A DNA stretch of 5,937 nucleotides from contig CAJTZQ010000118.1 in the NCBI GenBank assembly GCA_910583795.1, forward strand, positions 1 through 5,937, in the 5' to 3' direction. Position numbers and translations under genes: made by a program. The notes below the pieces were generated by a model. That model had not been told where the DNA came from. It searched no databases and saw nothing but the letters and a program-made list of their open reading frames with translations. Below are positions 1 to 5,315 of the stretch, in pieces; the first letter of the stretch is position 1; each line of letters opens with the position of its first letter. The DNA comes from an uncultured Muribaculaceae bacterium. GTDB taxonomy: Bacteria > Bacteroidota > Bacteroidia > Bacteroidales > Muribaculaceae.

Positions 1-48
1 TTGGAGCATTTTCACGCTATTTGCATAGTGGCTGATTCTGGGTTTTCT

Positions 49-3000
49 TTAATTATGAAACTGATGGAACACAGGCTTCATAATGAATGTGAATGAATAA
101 TCGCCATAGGGCAATTGATATTCTTTCAAAGGCATTGCGCCCCAGCTGTTAACACAGCCGAGACCAAGCTGCGCCTTGTCGATAAGCACGTTGGTATAGT
201 CCACTTTCTGTACTTCGGGAGAGTGGGTGTTTTGTTTCCATTCGCCGCCGTCAAGACTTTCGATAGAGTAGTTGAGCGCTGATGCCGAGAATGGATTTTC
301 AGCCATGAACTCAAGACCGTTACCTGCGTTGTTGAGCTGTTTCCAGTAGCGGATATCGGTCTTGGTTCCTGTCTCCTGCGGACGGATATAGGGATAGAAC
401 TGGTCGGCAACTTTCTGATTATAGATGCCGAGAAGTGTAGAATGATTACGGTCGGAATAGTTCTCGATCGGACCTCTTCCGTAGTATTCAATGCTGCTGA
501 ATGATTCAGGCATCTGCATCTGCATGCCGAAACGGAACATTCCTGACACTTCAGCGTTCTTGTCTGCCGTGAGTGCCTCGGTCACCTTCACTGTCCCTTC
601 TCCATTGATTTCGTATGTCAGTTTAAGTGAGGACTTCACTTCGGGCATAGAATATTCTGCGGTGACAACTGCGAGACCGTTGTTCATTTCCGATTTGAGA
701 GACTCAAGCTTGATTGTCGGTTTTTTCCATGCTGCATATTTGTGCTGTAGGTTAGCACCGTAATCATTGTCGGTCGGGGCTCTCCAGAAGTTGGGGGTGA
801 GATGGCCTCCATCTGTAAGCATTTCGGTGCCCTTTACTTCATATTTGCTCATGTAGCCGGTGTTGCGATCGAATTCGATATTGAAGTTCTGACCTTTCAC
901 GATCATGAAGAAAGAATGGTTGTCGACAATTTTCGGTTCAGCTGTGGCGACGTTAGGTTCTGATGGAGTGGAGATATCCATGTTTGCAACGTTCGCATTG
1001 TTGAGTATGAACTGTTCTTTTGCAATCGTGTGACCGGCAGGCAGAAGACCTTCTGCATCCTTTAGGTTATAATAAACGTTGAGCGTCCATTCCCCCTTGT
1101 CGTTGATCTCTCCATAAGGGATCGTAACTTCAGTCGTTGCTCCCGGGGCTATATTGATCTTGCAGATTCTGCCGTCGCGCACAGGAACACCATTATTGAG
1201 AAGCACCCAGTCGAGAGTCACGTTTGAAAGATCTTTGAAGAAGTTTTCGTTATAAACTTTCATTTTCCCGGCGGAAAGATTTGTCGGCGTTGTCCAGATA
1301 TTCTGATAGTAGTATGTAATCTCGTCAGCATGTGGATTGGGGACACGGTCGGGACTTACGATACCATTGACACAGAAGTTGCCGTCTGAAGGGTCATAAC
1401 GGTTGAAGTCGCCGCCGTATGCATAGATTTCAACACCGTCTTTCCCTTTTGTGCGTACTGCCTGGTCTACAAAATCCCAGATGAAACCACCCTGAAGATT
1501 GGGATATTTGCGGATGAGATCCCAATATTCTTTGAATCCGCCTATCGAGTTACCCATGGCATGGGCATATTCACATTGGATAAGGGGTTTGTTGGTCGGT
1601 TTCTCTTCTGCATATTTCTTCATGCCCTCATAACCATAGTACATAGGACAGAAAATATCGGTCAGTTTATGCATTCCTGACTGTTCATATTGAACGGCAC
1701 GGCTCGGGTCTTCCGTTTTTACCCAGTTATATGCGGCTTCAAAGTTTGGTCCATATCCAGCCTCGTTTCCAAGACTCCAGAATATGATAGAGGGATGGTT
1801 GAAGTTTCTTTGCACATTGCGTTCGTTACGCTCCATGTGTGCCTTTGCATATTTAGGATCTTTTGCAAGAGTCTTGTCGCCGTATCCCATACCGTGGCTT
1901 TCGATGTTGGCTTCAGCCACAACATAGAGACCGTATTTATCGCAGAGGTCATACCAAAGCTTGTCGTCGGGATAATGGCAAGTTCTGACTGCGTTGATGT
2001 TAAGCTTTTTCATGAGCTGTACATCCTGAAGCATACGTTCGGGAGAAACCACATATCCGCCGTCAGGATCAAGCTCGTGGCGGTTGGCACCCTTGAAAAG
2101 AACGGGTTTCCCGTTCACGAGGATCTGACCGTCGGTGAGTTCAATCTTTCTGAAACCTACATTTACAGGAATCACTTCATTGTTTCCCTGCATTGATGCT
2201 GTAAGGGTGTAGAGGTAAGGTGATTCTGCCGACCACTTCTCCGGATTTTTTACATTCATGACAGTCTTTCCGCTCTTGGTCGCGGTAGCAGAAGCCACTT
2301 TGTTTCCGTTGGCGTCGGAAAGAGTCAATTCAACAGGTGCATTGCCTGTAAGGGTGAGATCGATGTTGAGGACACCGTCAGTGTAATTGTTTTCAAGATC
2401 GGGAGTGACCCTGATGTCGGCGATACGTTTCTTGTCGCGAGCGTAGAGATAGCAGTCGCGGCCTACGCCGCTGTAGCGGAAAAAGTCCTGGTCTTCAAGA
2501 TAAGAGCCGTCACACCAGCGGAAGACCTGGAAACAGATGAGGTTTTCTTTGCCGGGGATGAGATAGGGAGTGAGGTTGAATTCAGCCTCAAGTTTGCTGT
2601 CTTCGCTATATCCTACGTATTTTCCGTTGACCCATAGATACATGTTGGATGTCACTGAACCGAAATGAGCGAAGATCTCTTTCCCTTTCCAGTCGGCGGG
2701 AACCTTAATCTCCCTGCGGTATGTGCCGACATTGTTGTCTTCTGTCGGGACGATAGGCGGTTTGCTTTCGAAAGTGTTTCTCCAGGGATACTGATTATTT
2801 ACGTAAATGGGATTTCCATAACCGTTGAGTTCCCAGACTCCGGGGACCTGGATATTGTCCCATCCCTTGTCATTGAAATCTTTCTTCCAGAAATCTGTGG
2901 GGCGAGAAGACGCGTCGTTAACCCAGTTGAATTTCCATGTGCCGTTAAGGCTAAGATAGTTGGAAGACTCTTTTTGATTTTGAGAGGTCAGTGCCGATTC

Positions 3001-3144
3001 TCCTTGACGATAGGCGAAATTTGCTGATCTCATCGGAGCCCGATTGACTGCATTTACCTCAGGATTTTGCCATTCGGTGAATGTCTGTGCTGACATTGAT
3101 ATCGCAGCACCGCCAATCAGGGCAGACAATAAAAATCTGTTCAT
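49..3144 (-). CDS. Secreted GH2 beta-galactosidase (LacZ-type, five-domain)
   Basis: Glycoside hydrolase family 2 enzyme of 1031 aa, close to E. coli LacZ in length. It should hydrolyse terminal beta-galactosides by a retaining mechanism. Residues 1-19 form a signal peptide (basic start, hydrophobic core, cleavage near SAQ/T) with no lipobox Cys, so periplasmic or outer-surface action is expected, unlike cytoplasmic LacZ. Domains: jelly-roll N domain about 62-235, Ig-like about 237-332, TIM barrel about 333-612, fourth domain about 620-715, C-terminal small-chain beta-sandwich about 744-1021. The acid/base is E461 in WSLGNEAGYG and the nucleophile E525 in LIQCEYAHAMGNS. E415 and H417 (EANIESHG) match the LacZ Mg ligands; H390, W556, N593 and W1001 match other active-site residues. 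The frame is intact. The start is followed directly by the signal peptide and has no SD, as is usual in Bacteroidetes. A weak -7-like site (CATTTTTG on the minus strand) lies at 3258-3265. No SusC/SusD partner is visible; exact substrate (lactose, arabinogalactan, host glycan) is unknown. Positions 1-48 downstream show nothing recognisable. Confidence 0.96.
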   Translation of the reverse strand: MNRFLLSALIGGAAISMSAQTFTEWQNPEVNAVNRAPMRSANFAYRQGESALTSQNQKESSNYLSLNGTWKFNWVNDASSRPTDFWKKDFNDKGWDNIQVPGVWELNGYGNPIYVNNQYPWRNTFESKPPIVPTEDNNVGTYRREIKVPADWKGKEIFAHFGSVTSNMYLWVNGKYVGYSEDSKLEAEFNLTPYLIPGKENLICFQVFRWCDGSYLEDQDFFRYSGVGRDCYLYARDKKRIADIRVTPDLENNYTDGVLNIDLTLTGNAPVELTLSDANGNKVASATATKSGKTVMNVKNPEKWSAESPYLYTLTASMQGNNEVIPVNVGFRKIELTDGQILVNGKPVLFKGANRHELDPDGGYVVSPERMLQDVQLMKKLNINAVRTCHYPDDKLWYDLCDKYGLYVVAEANIESHGMGYGDKTLAKDPKYAKAHMERNERNVQRNFNHPSIIFWSLGNEAGYGPNFEAAYNWVKTEDPSRAVQYEQSGMHKLTDIFCPMYYGYEGMKKYAEEKPTNKPLIQCEYAHAMGNSIGGFKEYWDLIRKYPNLQGGFIWDFVDQAVRTKGKDGVEIYAYGGDFNRYDPSDGNFCVNGIVSPDRVPNPHADEITYYYQNIWTTPTNLSAGKMKVYNENFFKDLSNVTLDWVLLNNGVPVRDGRICKINIAPGATTEVTIPYGEINDKGEWTLNVYYNLKDAEGLLPAGHTIAKEQFILNNANVANMDISTPSEPNVATAEPKIVDNHSFFMIVKGQNFNIEFDRNTGYMSKYEVKGTEMLTDGGHLTPNFWRAPTDNDYGANLQHKYAAWKKPTIKLESLKSEMNNGLAVVTAEYSMPEVKSSLKLTYEINGEGTVKVTEALTADKNAEVSGMFRFGMQMQMPESFSSIEYYGRGPIENYSDRNHSTLLGIYNQKVADQFYPYIRPQETGTKTDIRYWKQLNNAGNGLEFMAENPFSASALNYSIESLDGGEWKQNTHSPEVQKVDYTNVLIDKAQLGLGCVNSWGAMPLKEYQLPYGDYSFTFIMKPVFHQFHN

Positions 3145-3162
3145 GTATAGACTGATTTGAGC

Positions 3163-3184
3163 GTTTTGGTTAGGTTTTGGTTAA
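3163..3184. repeat. Tandem 11-nt direct repeat upstream of the GH2 start
   Basis: gttttggttag (3163-3173) is followed immediately by gttttggttaa (3174-3184), 10 of 11 bases identical. It lies 19-40 bp before the GH2 start codon, so it is probably in the 5' untranslated region of that transcript (TTAACCAAAAC/CTAACCAAAAC on the coding strand). It could bind a regulator or RNA-binding protein, or be a chance duplication. Confidence 0.6.
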
Positions 3185-3196
3185 TTCATGATTAAA

Positions 3197-3214
3197 ATGG
3201 TGATACGTCACCAT
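3197..3214. promoter_or_regulatory. 18-bp palindrome, candidate operator for the GH2 gene
   Basis: atggtgatacgtcaccat has perfect 7-nt arms (atggtga/tcaccat) around tacg. It sits 53-70 bp upstream of the GH2 start codon, where a dimeric DNA-binding regulator would act. No T-run follows on either strand, so a terminator is less likely. The palindrome is directly visible; the operator role is inference. Confidence 0.45.
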
Positions 3215-3299
3215 AATATTAACGCGGCTTAAGCATGTTTATTCAACACATTTGTGTCAAAAATGGAATAATCTATTTCAACGTGCTAAATTAGCTCAT

Positions 3300-3323
3300 T
3301 CAACTTTCGTTTGCGAAAGTTGA
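3300..3323 (-). terminator. 10-bp hairpin downstream of the YjbQ gene, possible terminator
   Basis: tcaactttcg (3300-3309) and cgaaagttga (3314-3323) are perfect complements around a 4-nt loop. It lies about 60 bp past the YjbQ stop and before the GH2 gene on the same strand, so it may end or process the YjbQ transcript. There is no U-run on the minus-strand side (ATGAGCTAATTT follows), so a canonical intrinsic terminator is not certain; a protein-binding palindrome is the alternative. Confidence 0.4.
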
Positions 3324-3324
3324 G

Positions 3325-3348
3325 GGTTATGAGGTTAAAAGGTTAAGC
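3325..3348. repeat. Three GGTTA words at 8-nt spacing
   Basis: ggtta begins at 3325, 3333 and 3341, giving ggttatga/ggttaaaa/ggttaagc. The same pentamer occurs twice in the tandem repeat at 3163-3184. The regular phasing is visible; any function is unknown, and such a short word in an A/T/G-rich gap may be chance. Confidence 0.3.
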
Positions 3349-3381
3349 TCAAATTGAGGAAAGATATCCGGCTTGCTTAAA

Positions 3382-3795
3382 TTAGCTCATCACTGTCAAT
3401 ACAATGGAGCGGGGACCTCCATAATCACGAAACTCGCATAGGTAGATACCTTGCCATATCCCAAGATTAAGACGTCCTTCCGTGATCGGGATTGTCAGCG
3501 AGACGCTCAAAATTGATGATTTGGCATGAGCTGGCATATCATCTGCTCCTTCCAGGACGTGGTCGTAATATGGTTGATTTTCCGGAACAAGCCTGTCAAG
3601 GATCTTATCCAAGTCTGTTCTTACGTCAGGATCTGCATTCTCATTGATTGTCAATCCGCATGACGTATGTTTTACAAACACGTTCAGCAATCCCTCATTG
3701 GGCAACTCCTCCGGAAGATGCCGTAATATCTCACCAGTGATCAGATGGCAACCACGCCTTTTTGCAGGAAGCCTGAATTCAATTTGTTTGATCAT
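3382..3795 (-). CDS. YjbQ/UPF0047 family protein
   Basis: Complete 137-aa protein, the normal length for the YjbQ (UPF0047) family of small trimeric cytoplasmic proteins. E. coli YjbQ has been reported to show weak thiamin phosphate synthase activity, but the physiological role is not settled. Family signatures are clear: HTSCGLTINENADPDV (43-58, with H43), the segment around H79 and H90 (YDHVLEG...AHAKSSI) that supplies conserved histidines, SLTIPITEGRLNLG (about 99-112), then WQGIYLCEF with the terminal GGPR (114-129). No signal peptide or membrane segment is present. The start has no SD; GAGATTTG at 3807-3814 (minus strand) is a weak -7-like site. The gap to the upstream DUF1232 gene is 140 bp, so independent transcription is plausible. 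Its last codons are duplicated 91 bp downstream. Confidence 0.93.
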   Translation of the reverse strand: MIKQIEFRLPAKRRGCHLITGEILRHLPEELPNEGLLNVFVKHTSCGLTINENADPDVRTDLDKILDRLVPENQPYYDHVLEGADDMPAHAKSSILSVSLTIPITEGRLNLGIWQGIYLCEFRDYGGPRSIVLTVMS

Positions 3796-3834
3796 AATAA
3801 GTAATACAAATCTCTCTTACTGAATTCCATTTTG

Positions 3835-3877
3835 CTTATATGTCGGTATTCAATTTAATCACAAAATTACATATAAG
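3835..3877. repeat. 9-bp inverted repeat between the YjbQ and DUF1232 genes
   Basis: cttatatgt (3835-3843) and acatataag (3869-3877) are exact complements separated by 25 nt. The element lies after the DUF1232 stop and before the YjbQ start on the minus strand. It is A+T-rich and no T-run follows, so it would be a weak terminator; it may instead be a regulatory site for the YjbQ gene. The rest of 3796-3935 shows nothing recognisable. Confidence 0.3.
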
Positions 3878-3935
3878 ATTCCTATCTCCCAAACCTAAGA
3901 GAACTAAGAAACTACTTAACATTTATTTTCTCTTG

Positions 3936-4835
3936 TCAGAAAAAGAGTTTTGGCGCTTCTTCGATTTTGAAATATTCCTGAAGCTTTTTAAAAGCCTGGG
4001 CTTTGATTTCAGGTGTGATATCATCCTTTATCGTCTTTAATGCGAATGCCACAATCGAGGCATCGTCAATGAACCCACCTGCAATAATATCAGGAATAAT
4101 ATCGATGGGGAGAACCACATATCCCAAAGCAGCCGTTACTATCAGTTTGTCTTTTATCGGTACTTTCCCGTCGATCAGGGCATAAAACAATATCAATGCG
4201 GAATAAACTAATTTTACCCCCATCTCTTTTCCGGAACGGGAAATCTTGTCAATGAAATCTTTCGGGGTGAATTTGTCGGCATAGCTCTTAAGAGTGTTTT
4301 TGAAAGAAGCGATCCATTTGTTGCGGTCTTTCTCCGCAGGCTGAGATTGCATTAATTCACTTTCTTTTTGTATTGCTTCAACATTAGCCGTTTCCTGACA
4401 TTCCACATTTTGTAATCTATCCGTTTTTTTGAATGATACCGATACGTTGATTCCCTCCTTTGAGAGGTTTATATCTTCAATTGCGAAATTATGAGTGAAA
4501 GCCTGTGCGTTTTTCATTTCTGCAAGATTGACTGTGCAAATGTCATCCTTTATGTGGAAAGCGTCTTTCAGATCGGGGTGCCTGCTTACAATCATTTTCA
4601 AAGCCATGGAGATAATTTGGTCAATACCTACGAAAGCATGGTATTTCACGGAAACACTGTCGGCATTGATACCTGTTAAAGAGAGATCGACTGACATCGG
4701 AATCGCTACCATCAATGCTTTCTTCGTATATAAGGCTTTCATATTTTTGTCAGAAACATATAAGAAAGTGATATCCTGATTGAATCGGTCTTTTATATGA
4801 TTGCTAAGCTCGTCATATCCAATAAATATTTTCAT
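3936..4835 (-). CDS. DUF1232 (YkvA-like) domain protein with a long N-terminal region
   Basis: A 299-aa protein in two parts. Residues about 205-270 form a DUF1232 domain (PF06803, YkvA type): a hydrophobic helix (about 209-221), then AALGYVVLPIDIIPDIIAGGFIDDASIVAFAL, shown here only by its key pieces LPIDIIPD (242-249) and the DD pair at 257-258. This family is small, probably membrane-associated, and of unknown function. Residues 1-140 are a mixed alpha/beta segment I do not recognise, with no signal peptide. A polar, Q/E/K-rich linker (about 140-175) joins the two. Typical YkvA proteins are only about 100-150 aa, so the N-terminal part is an addition. There is no SD before the start; CAAAATCA on the plus strand at 4862-4869 is a weak -7-like site for this gene. 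DUF1232 is confident, the biological role unknown. Confidence 0.85.
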   Translation of the reverse strand: MKIFIGYDELSNHIKDRFNQDITFLYVSDKNMKALYTKKALMVAIPMSVDLSLTGINADSVSVKYHAFVGIDQIISMALKMIVSRHPDLKDAFHIKDDICTVNLAEMKNAQAFTHNFAIEDINLSKEGINVSVSFKKTDRLQNVECQETANVEAIQKESELMQSQPAEKDRNKWIASFKNTLKSYADKFTPKDFIDKISRSGKEMGVKLVYSALILFYALIDGKVPIKDKLIVTAALGYVVLPIDIIPDIIAGGFIDDASIVAFALKTIKDDITPEIKAQAFKKLQEYFKIEEAPKLFF

Positions 4836-4993
4836 GTCTAAGTCTTGTTTAAATGTTTATACAAAATCACCCTTCCTGAGTGTAAATGCTTAAGATCTGC
4901 AGGGAAATCTCTTTTTCAGCTTCATTATCAACGCCTGTCAGTAATGTCAGGTTTACTGCGAAAAACGAATCATTTTTTGTTTATAATTAAAAA

Positions 4994-5044
4994 AATGTAT
5001 AATTTCGCAATGTGCACTATGCACAATTGAACGAATGTATAATT
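4994..5044. promoter_or_regulatory. Symmetric cluster: direct repeats flanking a palindrome
   Basis: aatgtataatt occurs exactly at 4994-5004 and 5034-5044 (40 nt apart). Midway between lies tgtgcactatgcaca (5011-5025), a perfect 6-bp-arm palindrome with a 3-nt centre. The palindrome centre (5018) is within one base of the midpoint of the two repeats. The heptamer tataatt also occurs at 4982-4988. The layout suggests a multi-site operator in a divergent promoter region; no regulator is encoded nearby in the window. The function is inferred. Confidence 0.45.
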
Positions 5045-5071
5045 GTTTAATCATTAAATTTGGCATATAAA
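5043..5071 (+). promoter_or_regulatory. Possible sigma70-like promoter for the RNA/nuclease unit
   Basis: TTGTTT (5043-5048) and TATAAA (5066-5071) are separated by 17 bp, an acceptable -35/-10 pair of the general bacterial type. This would start RNA near 5078. Such a promoter is not the usual Bacteroidetes form, and the A+T-rich DNA makes chance matches easy. Confidence 0.22.
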
Positions 5072-5095
5072 TATTAAAGAAGATTGAATTTATGA

Positions 5096-5103
5096 CATCT
5101 TTG
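5096..5103 (+). promoter_or_regulatory. Possible Bacteroidetes -7 element for the RNA/nuclease unit
   Basis: CATCTTTG matches TAnnTTTG at all fixed positions but the first. It would place the transcript start near 5110, just before the first long complementary segment of the structured RNA. No TTTG lies at the expected -33 position, so support is moderate at best. It is an alternative to the TTGTTT/TATAAA pair at 5043-5071. Confidence 0.3.
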
Positions 5104-5109
5104 ACTAGA

Positions 5110-5282
5110 CTGATGTACTCGAATTAGCACTTCAAATAAAACACCAGTTCAGCCAAGACAATGGATGTCTGCGCTTCAAATAAGGGCGTGGACAGCAGTG
5201 GTGTTGTCTGGTGTGGGCTGTGCTAAGCCTGAGTACCAACATTTCTCTTCCACGCCCTCTTTTTCAGAAATGAAAGGAGGGC
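5110..5282 (+). ncRNA. Candidate structured RNA / switch leader upstream of the nuclease-like gene
   Basis: Family not recognised. Visible complementarity: H1 ttagcac (5124-5130) with gtgctaa (5220-5226); H2 acaccag (5141-5147) with ctggtgt (5208-5214), stacking inside H1; H3 hairpin agaca/tgtct (5156-5160/5166-5170, loop atgga); H5 agggcgtgga (5183-5192) with tccacgccct (5249-5258), 10 bp perfect. H5 starts inside the H1/H2 loop and closes outside it, so H1/H2 and H5 form a pseudoknot. A nested alternative within H5 uses tgttg/caaca (5202-5206/5237-5241) and ggct/agcc (5216-5219/5226-5229); its loop gtgcta is then complementary to tagcac at 5125-5130, a loop pseudoknot. gc(a/g)cttcaaataa is repeated at 5127-5139 and 5171-5183. 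The 3' arm of H5 shares 5254-5258 with the terminator-like hairpin that follows. It could be a cis-acting attenuator or riboswitch, or a separate RNA such as an antitoxin. 5' and 3' ends are estimates. Confidence 0.5.
5127..5183 (+). repeat. 13-nt direct repeat at 44-nt spacing inside the RNA region
   Basis: gcacttcaaataa (5127-5139) and gcgcttcaaataa (5171-5183) differ at one base. Weaker likeness continues after each copy (cagc, tgg and tgtct words in the same order), hinting at two diverged repeat units. Tandem units of this size upstream of a small gene are seen in type III toxin-antitoxin RNAs, but only two degraded units are present here. Confidence 0.5.
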
Positions 5283-5292
5283 TTTTGTATTT
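5254..5292 (+). terminator. Intrinsic terminator-like hairpin, mutually exclusive with helix H5
   Basis: gccctctttt (5254-5263) pairs with aaaggagggc (5273-5282), ten pairs including one G-U, around a 9-nt loop, followed by ttttgtattt (5283-5292). This is a plausible intrinsic terminator and also hides the purine-rich aaaggaggg. Because 5254-5258 also form the 3' arm of H5 with 5183-5192, only one helix can exist at a time, the usual arrangement of an attenuator. H5 itself is followed by ttttt (5260-5264), so it could alternatively act as the terminator of an upstream small RNA. Confidence 0.55.
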
Positions 5293-5302
5293 GCATGTCG
5301 AT

Positions 5303-5308
5303 AGGAGG
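5303..5308 (+). promoter_or_regulatory. Strong Shine-Dalgarno sequence that sets the nuclease-like start
   Basis: AGGAGG lies 7 nt before the ATG at 5316, ideal spacing, and favours that start over the in-frame ATG at 5295, whose own purine tract (aaaggaggg, 5273-5281) is 13 nt away and lies in the terminator-like hairpin. None of the three reverse-strand genes has such a site. Confidence 0.7.
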
Positions 5309-5315
5309 TTTAGAT

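Larger units (their letters stand above)
3287..3390. repeat. Exact 13-bp direct repeat pair duplicating the 3' end of the YjbQ gene
   Basis: taaattagctcat occurs at 3287-3299 and again at 3378-3390, start to start 91 bp. The second copy contains the last codons and stop of the YjbQ-family gene (ATGAGCTAA on the minus strand); the first is free-standing in the gap. The 78 bp between the copies (3300-3377) begin with a 10-bp hairpin. This could be a small tandem duplication, a target duplication around a tiny insert, or a shared regulatory word. Confidence 0.6.
4836..5095. other. Non-coding intergenic stretch between divergent genes
   Basis: No convincing gene lies here. Besides the symmetric cluster listed separately, it holds a 6-bp inverted repeat (cagtaa 4939-4944/ttactg 4953-4958) and an A/T inverted repeat (catttttt 4971-4978/aaaaaatg 4990-4997). 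It must contain the promoter of the DUF1232 gene on the minus strand and probably that of the RNA/nuclease unit on the plus strand. Confidence 0.6.

Noticed and set aside
126..763. Other-frame ORFs (126-491 minus, 491-763 plus)
   Set aside because: Both overlap the C-terminal GH2 domains, whose residues (for example W1001) match LacZ; low-complexity translations suggest shadows.
1690..2196. Forward-strand open frame of 168 codons within the GH2 gene
   Set aside because: It lies wholly opposite an intact, motif-rich GH2 barrel region and shows no recognisable domain; it is a shadow frame.
2665..3027. Forward-strand open frame of 120 codons
   Set aside because: It is antisense to the well-supported GH2 N-terminal domain and has no motif or ribosome binding site.
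49..3144. Polysaccharide utilisation locus
   Set aside because: A GH2 enzyme alone is visible; no SusC/SusD pair, sensor or other glycosidase lies in the window, so a locus cannot be claimed.
3840..4040. Forward frame of 66 codons running from the gap into the DUF1232 gene
   Set aside because: Half of it is antisense to the conserved gene's end, and it has no motif or SD.
4845..5030. Forward frame of 61 codons in the intergenic stretch
   Set aside because: No SD, no recognisable sequence, and it crosses the palindrome/repeat cluster; it looks like chance in A+T-rich DNA.
5110..5123. Hammerhead-like words (ctgatg followed by gaa)
   Set aside because: The core would read CUGAUGU rather than CUGANGA, there is no stem II between the words, and no matching cleavage-site helix is visible.
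5127..5183. CRISPR array
   Set aside because: Only two 13-nt repeats with one mismatch are present; there is no regular array and no Cas gene.
5101..5292. Retron, diversity-generating or OMEGA/HEARO-type RNA
   Set aside because: No reverse transcriptase, IscB/TnpB or HNH protein is encoded in the window; the neighbouring protein fits a different nuclease fold.
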